A DNA stretch of 64,000 bases, taken from the NCBI GenBank assembly GCA_050299335.1, contig JBNKVT010000021.1, positions 1 through 64,000 of the forward strand, written 5' to 3'. Both the position numbers and the translations under genes were made by a program. Source of the DNA: JBNKVT01 sp050299335 (GTDB lineage Bacteria; Pseudomonadota; Alphaproteobacteria; Rhodobacterales; Rhodobacteraceae). The notes under the pieces are model-generated. The model worked only from the letters and a program-made list of their open reading frames with translations, did not search any database and had not been told where the DNA came from. Shown piece after piece: positions 49,203-57,744 of this stretch (position 1 is its first letter; each line of letters starts with the position of its first letter).

Positions 49203-50237
49203 ATGGCTAGTTACGCATTTTGGAATAACAAAGGGGGAGTGGGAAAGAGCTTCCTCGGATTCATTGCTTCAACAGAATACGCTCATCGGAACCCAGACGC
49301 CGATGTGTATGTAATCGACTTGTGTCCGCAGGGCAATATATCCGAGACATTACTTGGCGGTTTTGACATAGAAGCCAAGGCAATTAGTGAACTTACTAAT
49401 ACTAGCCACAGGCAAACAGTCGCTGGATATCTTGAAGAACGATTGAATTCGCCATTTCGTATGATTGACGACGTGGAACCATATGTCAGTCATCCACATC
49501 ATTTCAACAGGAATATTCCTGAGAACCTATGGCTGGTTTGCGGGGACAATCTACTGGAAATTCTAGCAGAGGCGATAAGGCAAACCTCCCAACTTTCTGT
49601 TCCCTTCGATGCGTGGAAACAGGTGATCTCGTGGATTGACGATCTCGCAAAAGCGCTGCGCAAACGCAGCGGGGAACGTGATGCCTTTTTTATCATTGAT
49701 TGCAATCCGAGTTTCGCAATTTACACCCAACTCGGTCTAGTTGCGGCAGATGGCATTGTTGTGCCATTCACTGCCGACGATAGCTCTCGTAGAGCAATTG
49801 AAAACGTTATTGCTCTGCTCTACGGTGTTGGTGACAGTCATACGTCCACGTACGCAAATCTAAGTTTCGCAAAAAAAGCAAAAGAAGAAGGGGTAAATCA
49901 ACCAAAATTGCATACATTCGTCTCCAACAGAGTAACCTTGTACGATGGAAAGCCGAGTAAAGCCTTCCAAGTTGTAAACCAAAGAGTAAAAATAACTGTT
50001 GATAAAATACACGATAAGCATCGAAATTTTTATTTTGTTCCAAAAGAAAAACCTAGTACTGCGTTTGTCGAAGTTCCAGACTATCATAGCGCTTGTGTAT
50101 TCTCAGCTACCACTGGAACGCCTTTGCACTTAGTAAAACCTGGTCCTAAGAATCTTGATGGGGAACGAGTTCAGCTGAACCAAGAGCCTTTGGATCGTTA
50201 TCGCGCTTCCCTAAAGGCATTTGTCGATAGGCTTTAA
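49203..50237 (+). CDS. ParA/MinD-type ATPase, first gene of a two-gene module
   Basis: The 344-residue protein has the deviant Walker A KGGVGKS (Lys10, Lys15), a switch-I-like VIDLCPQGNIS and a Walker B-like FFIIDCNPSFAIYTQLGLVA. The core matches SIMIBI ParA-type ATPases, which dimerise on ATP and often position or switch partner proteins; the C-terminal third is not recognised. ATG at 49203 has GAGGG 5 nt upstream. The gene is much more AT-rich than its neighbours, and its stop abuts the start of the HEPN gene. No parB or replication gene is near, so plasmid partition is unlikely. Confidence 0.8.
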   Translation: MASYAFWNNKGGVGKSFLGFIASTEYAHRNPDADVYVIDLCPQGNISETLLGGFDIEAKAISELTNTSHRQTVAGYLEERLNSPFRMIDDVEPYVSHPHHFNRNIPENLWLVCGDNLLEILAEAIRQTSQLSVPFDAWKQVISWIDDLAKALRKRSGERDAFFIIDCNPSFAIYTQLGLVAADGIVVPFTADDSSRRAIENVIALLYGVGDSHTSTYANLSFAKKAKEEGVNQPKLHTFVSNRVTLYDGKPSKAFQVVNQRVKITVDKIHDKHRNFYFVPKEKPSTAFVEVPDYHSACVFSATTGTPLHLVKPGPKNLDGERVQLNQEPLDRYRASLKAFVDRL

Positions 50238-50840
50238 ATGCCAAGTCGCTCGCTTGGAAAATTTTCTGAAGCATTAAATGCAGCGCAGTGCGTTCGTAGA
50301 TCTGCAAATGATTCCCGCCTCCGCCCTATTAACTCAAAGGCCAGGAACTACTATTTGCATGCGTCCCTTGCAGCGTATGTAGCAAGCTGGGATGCTTACT
50401 TAAATAACGTCGTTCAGGAATTTATTGATTGTATAAGACAACCTTTGGACGTTGACTACGCCACCGCACACGAAAGGTTGCAAAACTTCACAGAAGCCAC
50501 TTTGAGGAGATTCAATACGCCAAACTGGGAAAACTCAAGAAATTTATTAATAAGCTGCACTGGCTATGATCCAATTAATGATTGGAATTGGAGACGCGCC
50601 AGTATGAACGGGACTCAATCTCGCGAATTTCTTAACGAGATACTAAATGTTCGGCACAGCTTTGCACATGGCTTTGCAATTCCAGCCTACAATTGGACAA
50701 CAACTCCTCTCGGCAAACATCAGTTGAATGATTCAGTGCTGCAAAGAATCGAACGTTTTTTGCTTCACTTGGCCACGGAAACTGACAAGGGTTTATCGAA
50801 ATTTGGGATATCGCGCTATCCGAACAGATCAGTTTGGTGA
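50238..50840 (+). CDS. HEPN-domain putative ribonuclease (RiboL-PSP-HEPN-like), second gene of module
   Basis: The 200-residue protein is all-helical and has the HEPN signature VRHSFAHGF (Arg139-x4-His144) preceded by an N-terminal helix SLAAYVASWDAYLNNVVQEF, as in RiboL-PSP-HEPN domains predicted to cleave RNA. It starts directly after the ATPase stop with no gap, which implies co-translation and joint function. The AT-rich composition matches the ATPase. HEPN toxins are common in abortive infection and toxin-antitoxin systems. Confidence 0.75.
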   Translation: MPSRSLGKFSEALNAAQCVRRSANDSRLRPINSKARNYYLHASLAAYVASWDAYLNNVVQEFIDCIRQPLDVDYATAHERLQNFTEATLRRFNTPNWENSRNLLISCTGYDPINDWNWRRASMNGTQSREFLNEILNVRHSFAHGFAIPAYNWTTTPLGKHQLNDSVLQRIERFLLHLATETDKGLSKFGISRYPNRSVW

Positions 50841-50952
50841 CTTACTTTTCGTAATAACGCACCCCACCTCCCCCCGTGCCAAACCAGAACAAACCCGGAA
50901 AATACACCCACTATTAACTATTTTTCCCAACAAAATCAATCCACTGGTCATT

Positions 50953-50968
50953 TTTGCACGCGTGCAAA
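50953..50968. promoter_or_regulatory. Perfect 16-bp palindrome TTTGCACGCGTGCAAA (copy 2)
   Basis: Identical to 8528-8543. It lies between the end of the HEPN gene and the trpB stop, 16 nt from the latter. Confidence 0.5.
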
Positions 50969-50983
50969 CGGCGCCGGACTGCG

Positions 50984-52204
50984 CTACATCTCCGTCCCCA
51001 GAGCCTCGGCCACCGTGAAGATATCCTTGTCCCCCCGCCCGCACATGTTCATCACCATCAGATGATCCCCCGGCAGCTCCCCCGCGATCTTCGAGACATG
51101 AGCCAGCGCATGGCTCGGCTCCAGCGCCGGAATGATCCCCTCCGTCCGGCAGCACAGCTGGAACGCCTCCAGGGCCTCGGTGTCGGTCACCGAGACATAC
51201 TCGACCCGGCCCATATCGTTCAGCCACGAATGCTCCGGCCCGATCCCCGGATAGTCCAGCCCGGCGGAAATCGAGTGCCCCTCGATGATCTGCCCGTCCC
51301 CGTCCTGCAACAGATAGGTCCGGTTCCCATGCAGCACCCCCGGCCGCCCCCCGGTCAGCGAGGCCGCGTGCTCCATCCTCTCGTCCACCCCGTGCCCCCC
51401 GGCCTCGACCCCGATGATCCGCACGTCCGCGTCATCCAGAAACGGATGAAACAGCCCCATCGCATTCGACCCGCCGCCGATACAGGCCACCAGACTGTCC
51501 GGCAGCCGCCCCTCCCGCTCCATCATCTGCGCCCGCGTCTCCTTGCCGATGATCGACTGAAAATCGCGGACCATCGCCGGATAGGGATGCGGGCCGGCGA
51601 CGGTGCCGATGCAATAGAACGTGTCCTCGACATAGGTCACCCAGTCCCTGAGCGCTTCGTTCATCGCATCCTTCAGCGTCCCGCGTCCCGAGGTCACCGG
51701 GATCACCTCGGCGCCCAGCAGTTTCATCCGGAAGACGTTGGGTTTCTGGCGCTCGACATCGGTCTTGCCCATGAAGACCACGCATTTCAGCCCGAAGCGC
51801 GCACAGACCGTGGCCGTCGCCACCCCGTGCTGCCCGGCCCCGGTCTCGGCGATGATCCGGGTTTTCCCCATTCGCCGCGCCAGCAGGATCTGGCCCAGGA
51901 CGTTGTTGATCTTGTGGGCCCCGGTATGGTTCAGCTCGTCACGCTTGAAATAGATCTTCGCCCCGCCGAAATGCCCGGTCAGCCGCTCGGCGTGATAGAG
52001 GGGCGAGGGGCGGCCGACATAGTGCTTCCAGAGATCGTCCATCTCGGCCCAGAAATCCGGGTCGGTCTTGGCCTTCTCATATTCGGCCTCCAGATCGAGG
52101 ATCAGCGGCATCAGGGTTTCGGACACGAAGCGCCCGCCATAGATGCCGAAGCGCCCGCGCTCGTCGGGGCCGGTGCGATAGGAATTGGGTTTGATCTCGT
52201 TCAT
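50984..52204 (-). CDS. trpB: Tryptophan synthase beta chain
   Basis: TrpB condenses indole and serine to tryptophan using PLP. The 406-residue protein has the PLP lysine segment LNHTGAHKINNVLGQ, GAGQHGVATAT and the phosphate-binding CIGGGSNAMG. The start is MNEIKPNSYRTGPDERG at 52204; the frame continues upstream over 900 nt antisense to other sequence, without homology. trpA and trpF are not adjacent in the window. Confidence 0.97.
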   Translation of the reverse strand: MNEIKPNSYRTGPDERGRFGIYGGRFVSETLMPLILDLEAEYEKAKTDPDFWAEMDDLWKHYVGRPSPLYHAERLTGHFGGAKIYFKRDELNHTGAHKINNVLGQILLARRMGKTRIIAETGAGQHGVATATVCARFGLKCVVFMGKTDVERQKPNVFRMKLLGAEVIPVTSGRGTLKDAMNEALRDWVTYVEDTFYCIGTVAGPHPYPAMVRDFQSIIGKETRAQMMEREGRLPDSLVACIGGGSNAMGLFHPFLDDADVRIIGVEAGGHGVDERMEHAASLTGGRPGVLHGNRTYLLQDGDGQIIEGHSISAGLDYPGIGPEHSWLNDMGRVEYVSVTDTEALEAFQLCCRTEGIIPALEPSHALAHVSKIAGELPGDHLMVMNMCGRGDKDIFTVAEALGTEM

Positions 52205-52305
52205 GGGTCTTGCCTCCGCGACAGGGGCGGTTGTAGCGGCTGGACGCGGTGAGGTCGAGACGGATTTGGAACGGTCAGTGCCGTCAATCCGGTGTCGGGT
52301 GGGGA

Positions 52306-53160
52306 TCAGGCTTCCCAGCTGGCCCAGGGGAAGGATTTGCGGCCCATGAGTTTGGCGAGCCCGGCGATTTCGGGCCGGAGAAGGTTCAGAAGATCGCGGC
52401 GCTCGGCTTGGGTCAGGGGCGGGACGGCGCTGCGCATATCGACGGAGTTGGCGGCGAGGATCTGGCGGACCGGGGTCAGCTGTTTGGTCCGGGTCAGGGT
52501 CTCTTCGAACCCCAGCGCGCGCATGCCGTTGCCGCCCGCCCGAAGGACCCTGCGGAGCGCGGGGGAGCGGGCGCGGTCCGAGACGTTGCGGCGCTCGGCA
52601 AGGAGGCCGGTGGCGTGTAGGGGATTGATTCCGAGGAAGGCGAAGATCTCGCGGGCAAGCCCCTGGGGGTCGGTACCGATCTCCTCGGCGATGAGGACCT
52701 TGATCTGGGCGCGGGGGAAGGTGTCGTACCAGCGCGAGAGATGGGTGTTGTAGCGGCTTTGCTCGACATAGGCCGGGTTGTTGGCGAGGCCCCTGGCAAA
52801 GCTTACCTCCGGGATATGGCCCTTGATGACCTCGTGGAGATGGTTTGAAAAGGCCCGCTCGACCGGATCGCGGAGGATGGCGAGAATCTTCGCGTCGGGC
52901 GCATAGGCGCGGAGCCGGCCGGGGGTGCGAGGGTCGTGGAAATAGGAGGGAGCGTTTTCGAACCTCAGCTCCTTCCCGGCCGGAAAGTGGCTTTCGTACC
53001 AGCGATAGCCACGATCGAAATTGTAGCTGAAAAAGTCGACTTCCTTGGGTCGTGAGGCCCCCACCTGGGGATGCGTCGCCATCAACGAATGCAGCCAGGA
53101 AGAGGCGCATTTCTGCGCCCCGATGCCGATGGCATAGCGCGGGGACTCCTCAGTAACCAT
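52306..53160 (-). CDS. Sulfotransferase (PAPS-dependent)
   Basis: The 284-residue protein has the 5'-phosphosulfate loop IGAQKCASSWLHSL and the 3'-phosphate motif ILRDPVERAFSNHLHE of the sulfotransferase family. It probably transfers sulfate from PAPS to a carbohydrate. Divergent from the polymerase gene with a CtrA box between them, it is the left edge of the exopolysaccharide cluster. Confidence 0.9.
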   Translation of the reverse strand: MVTEESPRYAIGIGAQKCASSWLHSLMATHPQVGASRPKEVDFFSYNFDRGYRWYESHFPAGKELRFENAPSYFHDPRTPGRLRAYAPDAKILAILRDPVERAFSNHLHEVIKGHIPEVSFARGLANNPAYVEQSRYNTHLSRWYDTFPRAQIKVLIAEEIGTDPQGLAREIFAFLGINPLHATGLLAERRNVSDRARSPALRRVLRAGGNGMRALGFEETLTRTKQLTPVRQILAANSVDMRSAVPPLTQAERRDLLNLLRPEIAGLAKLMGRKSFPWASWEA

Positions 53161-53213
53161 CCGTTAACTCTTTCAGAACCAAACTACCCCGCACTCAGTC
53201 TGATCAAGGATGG

Positions 53214-53229
53214 TTAAGGCTTGGTTAAC
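53214..53229 (+). promoter_or_regulatory. CtrA box in the divergent sulfotransferase/polymerase promoter
   Basis: TTAA-GGCTTGG-TTAAC matches the full CtrA consensus exactly, 49 nt before the polymerase ATG and 54 nt before the sulfotransferase ATG. A further TTAAC half-site is at 53164. Confidence 0.6.
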
Positions 53230-53277
53230 CGGACCGGGGACCGGTTCACGAATTGCGGAACCTTTGTGGAATGTGTG

Positions 53278-54579
53278 ATGAGTATTGCTGAGACAGCCTC
53301 TCCAATCCCATATCTTGCGGCCGCGGCGCCGACGCGCCACCAGTTGCGGTGGCTGAGCCTCGATGCCGCGATGGGGGCTCTGGTGGTCGTCTGGACCGCC
53401 GAGGCGCTGGTGCGGCTGCCGATGCTGTCGGCGGTGACCGCGCTGGTCTACGCCTATTTCTCGCTGCGCTTCGCCATGACCCTGCCGCGCTTCCTGCCGC
53501 TGGTTCTGAGGAACTGGCCAGTGCTGCTTTACCCGGGGCTCTGCCTCGCCTCGGTCGCCTGGTCGCTGACCCCGATGCTGTCGATGGTCGGCGCCGTCCA
53601 GATCCTGTTCACGATCCTCATCGGCGTCTTTCTCGGCGGTCAGCTGGGCCTGAGAGGCCTGGCGCTGCTGATCCTCTGCGCCCTGGGCGTGACCATGCTG
53701 GCCTCGCTCGCCAATCTCGGCGGCGCCTTCGGCAAGGCCTGGAGCTATTTCGGCGGCTTTCTCGGCATCTACACCAACAAGAACGCGCTCGGCCAGCGCG
53801 GCGTGCTGCTCTTGGTGACCTGCCTCTTCTTCGTGCTGACCGAGCGGCGGGGGCCGGTCTTCTGGCTGGCATTGGCCTTGGGGGCCCTGACGATGGTGCT
53901 TCTGGGCCTGTCGCTGTCGGTGACCTCGATCCTGATGTCGGCGGCGATGGGCGGACTGACGCTATTGGTGCTCGGCTGGGTGAACCTGCCGCATTTCCGG
54001 GGGCTGGCGGTAATCTTTGTGACCCTGAGCGGGGCGGCCATGGCGGTGTCGCTCATCATCCTCGGGATCAATCCGGTGACCGAGGTCCTCGACGCTTTCG
54101 GCAAGAACGCCACCCTGACCGGGCGGACGGTGCTTTGGGAGGTGGGACTGGCCAAGGTCGGCGAGGCGCCGCTCTTCGGACACGGGATCCTCGCCTTCTG
54201 GCACGCGCCGGAATTCGCCCAGGAAGTGCTGGTGATCTCGGGCCTCTATGGCGAGACGGTGGAGGCATTCCACAATTTCGTCATCGAAGCCCTGGTCGCC
54301 CTCGGCCCGCTGGGACTGGTGACGCTTCTGGCCATTGCGGCGCATGCCGTGATCGGTCTCGGGCGGGTCCCGGCCGGGCAGGTCAGGTATTGGGGCTGGC
54401 TTGTGGTGCTGCTGTTGCTGCTCCTGTCGCTTCTGGGCTCGTCGTTTTTCCGCCAGCACGAGATTTCCCTGCTTCTGGTGGTGGCGATCGGTGCCGCCGC
54501 GCACCGAGACGGGCGCGCAGGACCCGTGCGGCGGGTCGTTCGTAGAAGTGGAACGAGACCCAGGCCAGGAGGGCCGTGA
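53278..54579 (+). CDS. O-antigen ligase/polymerase family membrane protein (Wzy-like)
   Basis: The 433-residue protein has about ten hydrophobic helices and the Wzy_C-type periplasmic loop with TGRTVLWEVGLAKVGEAPLFGHGIL and the later HNFVIEALVALGPLG, seen in polysaccharide polymerases and O-antigen ligases. The last 25 residues are Arg-rich and read antisense to the acyltransferase tail. Its start MSIAETASPIPY is 49 nt after a CtrA box. Confidence 0.85.
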   Translation: MSIAETASPIPYLAAAAPTRHQLRWLSLDAAMGALVVVWTAEALVRLPMLSAVTALVYAYFSLRFAMTLPRFLPLVLRNWPVLLYPGLCLASVAWSLTPMLSMVGAVQILFTILIGVFLGGQLGLRGLALLILCALGVTMLASLANLGGAFGKAWSYFGGFLGIYTNKNALGQRGVLLLVTCLFFVLTERRGPVFWLALALGALTMVLLGLSLSVTSILMSAAMGGLTLLVLGWVNLPHFRGLAVIFVTLSGAAMAVSLIILGINPVTEVLDAFGKNATLTGRTVLWEVGLAKVGEAPLFGHGILAFWHAPEFAQEVLVISGLYGETVEAFHNFVIEALVALGPLGLVTLLAIAAHAVIGLGRVPAGQVRYWGWLVVLLLLLLSLLGSSFFRQHEISLLLVVAIGAAAHRDGRAGPVRRVVRRSGTRPRPGGP

Positions 54580-55582
54580 AGCCGAAGCCGACCAGGGCCG
54601 TGAAGGCCCCGGGCGATTGCCAGAAGATGGTCTCGGCGGCCCTGAGGACCGGGCGGTGGAAAAGGTAGAAGCCGAAGGAGATGGTGCCGAGACGGCTGAG
54701 CCAGCCGATCCCGCCCATGCGCCCGATCCCGTTGGGAACGAGGGTGAGGGTGAAGAACAGCGCCAGTGCCGTCAGGCGCAACGGGTCGAGCCAGGTGCGG
54801 GGGTAGAAACCCTCGGTCAGTTCCAGGCCGAGGGCGGCGCGGAGCCCGGGAATGTTGAGGACAAGCAGGGCCAGCGCGGCGGCGTGGAGCCAGGGCGCCG
54901 AAAGCCAGGGCAAAAGGCGCCGCCAATAGCTGCGGTAGGCCTCGGCGATGGCGCCGCCAAGGAGGAAGGCGAAGGCATAGGGGATCAGGGTCTTGGCCTC
55001 GGACACGAAGCCGCGCCAGAGAAATGCCGCCGGCAGGGCGACGGCGAGGGTGAGGACCCAGAAGCCGATTGGGTCGCGGCGCCAGGCGGGCAGGATCAGC
55101 CAGAGCGCGATGAAGAGGCCATAGAACTGCGCCTCGACCGGGATCGACCAGAGCTCGAACGGGGCCTCGACGAGGAGGAGAGCGGGCAGGAATTCCCCGC
55201 TTTGGAACTGGTAGCGGAAACCCGGAGCGAGGCCGGCAAGCGCCAGCGAGAGGAAGAGGACACCCCAATAGAGCGGCAGGATACGGGCCGCGCGGGCAAC
55301 AAGGAAGCGGTTGATCTCGGGGCCGGTGGCCGGGCGGGCGGCGTAGAGATGGACCATCAGAAAACCGCTGAGCAGGAAGAAGAGCTGCACCCCCATCTGG
55401 CCGAATCCCGCGCCCAGCCAGCGCGGCAACAGCCCGTCATTGGCGGCGTGGGAGACGAAAACGATCAGCACCGCGAGGCCGCGCAGGGCGGTCAGGGCCG
55501 GGATGTCGGTGGCGGGTGCGGGCGGATCGCCGGGCAGCGTCCCGTCCTTCTTGCCGGCCAAGGGCTCCGGTGCTCCGTTCAC
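54383..55582 (-). CDS. Acyltransferase family 3 (OafA/YrhL-type) membrane protein
   Basis: The 399-residue protein has ten hydrophobic helices and the family motifs ALTALRGLAVLIVFVSHA and LWSIPVEAQFYGLF. Such enzymes O-acetylate or otherwise acylate surface polysaccharides. The start is a GTG overlapping the stop of the upstream glycosyltransferase gene (GTGA). Its 3' end overlaps that of the convergent polymerase gene by 197 nt. Confidence 0.88.
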   Translation of the reverse strand: MNGAPEPLAGKKDGTLPGDPPAPATDIPALTALRGLAVLIVFVSHAANDGLLPRWLGAGFGQMGVQLFFLLSGFLMVHLYAARPATGPEINRFLVARAARILPLYWGVLFLSLALAGLAPGFRYQFQSGEFLPALLLVEAPFELWSIPVEAQFYGLFIALWLILPAWRRDPIGFWVLTLAVALPAAFLWRGFVSEAKTLIPYAFAFLLGGAIAEAYRSYWRRLLPWLSAPWLHAAALALLVLNIPGLRAALGLELTEGFYPRTWLDPLRLTALALFFTLTLVPNGIGRMGGIGWLSRLGTISFGFYLFHRPVLRAAETIFWQSPGAFTALVGFGFTALLAWVSFHFYERPAARVLRARLGARRHRSPPPEAGKSRAGGKTTSPEATGAATAAPQASPNT

Positions 55583-56562
55583 CGGGTCGGGGTCCGGTAT
55601 TCCTCGATGCCGCTCCCGCCAAGGACGTCGAGAAAGCCAAGGCCTCTTGCGGCGATGCGGAGGCCCCTGAGGGGGCGTTCCGCGCGGCCCGAGAGGGCGG
55701 CCGGAGCGAGGGTTGCGGCGAGTATCGTTCCGGCGGCGAGACGGGCGAGGCCTCCGGCGAGGCAGGCAAGGCGGGTCCGGGTACCGGGGCGGCGTTTCAG
55801 GCGGATCATGGCGTCGGTGGCGCCGGTGCGCCGCCAGCGCCGGCGGAGCCAGGCGAGCGTGGCTCGGGCGGGAACGATGGTCTCGGTGACTACGGCCTCC
55901 GGGGTGAAGCGGATCGCACCACCATCGCGGATCAGCCGGTCGAAGAATTCGGTGTCCTCGCCGCCTGTGAGCGAAAAATCCGGATCGAAGCGCAGGCCGA
56001 GGCGGCGGATCGGGGCGAGATCGAAGAGGATATTGGCGGTGGAGCCGGTGGGCAGCGCGGCATGGCGCGGCAGGCCGCGAAATTCGAGAAAGCCGCCCCG
56101 GGCGAGCCAAGGGGCCGGCGGCGTCTCGAAGGCGGCGTGGACGGCCCCGTGCGAGGCGGCGCAGCCGGTCCGGTCGAGCGTGTCGAGATGCGCGATGAGC
56201 CAGCCCGGATCGGGGGTCTCGTCATCGTCGATGAAGGCCATCAGGTCGGCATTGTCGAGCCCGTGCTCCAGCGCCCGGTTGCGGGCCGGGGTTAGGCCGC
56301 GCCGAGGCTCGTGGAGATAGGTCAGAGGGGCAGGAAACCTCTCGGCACGCGCGGTGACGAGAAAACGGGCGGTGGCATCGGGGGAATTGTCGACGATCAG
56401 GAATTCGACCCGCCCGGACGGCAGGCGGAGCGCGGCAAGACCGTCGAGCAGCGCGACCAGACCGGCGGGCCGGCGATAGGTCAGGGCGGCGACGAGGAGG
56501 CGGCGCTCGGTTTCCGAGCGCGGCGACGGGACCGGAGGGATTTCGTGACGCTGGAGCTTCAT
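55579..56562 (-). CDS. Family 2 glycosyltransferase
   Basis: The 327-residue protein has the GT-A fold pattern: VAALTYRRPAGLVALLDGL, VEFLIVDNSPD, the donor-metal motif MAFIDDDETPDPGWL and a later SLTGGEDTEFFDRL. A hydrophobic C-terminal stretch may attach it to the membrane. It is coupled to the acyltransferase gene and divergent from another GT2. Confidence 0.9.
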   Translation of the reverse strand: MKLQRHEIPPVPSPRSETERRLLVAALTYRRPAGLVALLDGLAALRLPSGRVEFLIVDNSPDATARFLVTARAERFPAPLTYLHEPRRGLTPARNRALEHGLDNADLMAFIDDDETPDPGWLIAHLDTLDRTGCAASHGAVHAAFETPPAPWLARGGFLEFRGLPRHAALPTGSTANILFDLAPIRRLGLRFDPDFSLTGGEDTEFFDRLIRDGGAIRFTPEAVVTETIVPARATLAWLRRRWRRTGATDAMIRLKRRPGTRTRLACLAGGLARLAAGTILAATLAPAALSGRAERPLRGLRIAARGLGFLDVLGGSGIEEYRTPTR

Positions 56563-56564
56563 TC

Positions 56565-56632
56565 TTAAAGCAAATCTTAACTTATTCCCGGTTTCTTGGG
56601 CGTTAACTCCATGGTGGTTCAAGGTTGTTAAC
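56565..56632. promoter_or_regulatory. Cluster of CtrA-like half-sites between divergent glycosyltransferases
   Basis: TTAA at 56565-56568 and TTAAC at 56577-56581 are spaced by 8 instead of 7, with further TTAAC at 56603-56607 and 56628-56632. Four half-sites in a 72-nt intergenic region is unusual for this GC content, but none forms a perfect full box. Confidence 0.4.
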
Positions 56633-56634
56633 AA

Positions 56635-57744
56635 ATGGTTGCGGCGATCGGTCTGGGTGTGTCCCTCTTCTTGCTGATCTACCCGTACCTGATCTATCCG
56701 CATCTGCTGAAACTGCTGCCGAAGGCGCGGGTGCCGGGCGCGCAACCGCTTGAAAATCAGCGTTTCGCCCTGCTGTTCTGCGCCTATGACGAGGCCGGGA
56801 ACCTGCCCGACACGCTGGCGGATCTGCGGGCGCTGAAACGGCTCTGGCCGGGGCTGGAGATTCATGCGTTCGACGATTTCTCCAGGGACGGGACCGGGCC
56901 GCTACTGGAAAATGCCTCCGATATCCTGACCCCGCATCACGCCACGCGGCGCACCGGCAAAGCGGCGGGGATCGTGCAGATGCTGGCGAAGACCCGGGCC
57001 GATGTGGTGCTGTTCATGGATGCCAACACGCGGATCGACGTCGCCTCGATGCTGAATTTCCGAAGCTATTTCGCCGATGCCACCATCGGGGCCGTCGCCG
57101 CCACCGTGACCCTGCCCAACGGCACCGAAAGTGCCACGGCGGGGGTCGGCGCGGCCTTCTGGAGGCTGGAAGAGCGGATCAAGGCGCTGGAAAGCGCCAC
57201 CGGTTCGACCGTGGGCTGCGACGGGGCACTTTGGGGCATAAGGCGGCATCTCTATCCGAAATTCGCCCATTATCTGGCCGACGACTTCCGTCCCTCGATG
57301 GAGCCGGTGTTTCGCGGGCTGCGGGTGGTCTCGGCCCCAGATATCCGCGCCACGGAACCGGCGGCGGCGGAGACGGGCGGGGAGTTCGCGCGCAAGATCC
57401 GCATCGCCTGCGGGGCCTGGCATGCCCATGACGACATGAACCTCCTGGTGGCGCGGCTGGGCTGGAAGCACCGGTTCAAATACGCCTCGCACAAGCTGAT
57501 CCGCTGGTTTTCCTTCGTCTGGCTGGTCGCGGCGGCTGGCTTTGCCGCCGCCCTTGCCTGGCAGACGGGGCTGTTCTGGTTCTTTGCCTGGGTGGCGCTG
57601 GCCTCGGGCCTCGCCGCCTTTCGCGGGATCGGACCCTTCGGCAAGGGGCTGGAGATCGTGCTGGCAATGCTCGCGACTTTCCTCGGCATCCTGAAGGCGG
57701 TCCGGGGCCGCGAACAGGCGGTCTGGGAGACGGTGCGATCATGA
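56635..57744 (+). CDS. Membrane-associated family 2 glycosyltransferase
   Basis: The 369-residue protein has an N-terminal membrane helix (VAAIGLGVSLFLLIYPYLIYP), a GT2 core (CAYDEAGNLPDTLADL, FDDFSRDGTG, VLFMDANTRID) and two C-terminal helices (WFSFVWLVAAAGFAAALAW and following). It resembles transferases that assemble exopolysaccharide repeat units. It overlaps the next gene by four bases. Confidence 0.88.
   Translation: MVAAIGLGVSLFLLIYPYLIYPHLLKLLPKARVPGAQPLENQRFALLFCAYDEAGNLPDTLADLRALKRLWPGLEIHAFDDFSRDGTGPLLENASDILTPHHATRRTGKAAGIVQMLAKTRADVVLFMDANTRIDVASMLNFRSYFADATIGAVAATVTLPNGTESATAGVGAAFWRLEERIKALESATGSTVGCDGALWGIRRHLYPKFAHYLADDFRPSMEPVFRGLRVVSAPDIRATEPAAAETGGEFARKIRIACGAWHAHDDMNLLVARLGWKHRFKYASHKLIRWFSFVWLVAAAGFAAALAWQTGLFWFFAWVALASGLAAFRGIGPFGKGLEIVLAMLATFLGILKAVRGREQAVWETVRS

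Noticed and set aside
49203..50237. Plasmid partition gene parA marking an integrated plasmid
   Set aside because: There is no parB, parS-like array or replication gene, and the next gene is a coupled HEPN protein.
52205..53110. N-terminal extension of trpB giving a 708-residue frame
   Set aside because: The extension is Arg/Pro-rich and antisense or out of frame to the sulfotransferase gene; the conserved TrpB start is at 52204.
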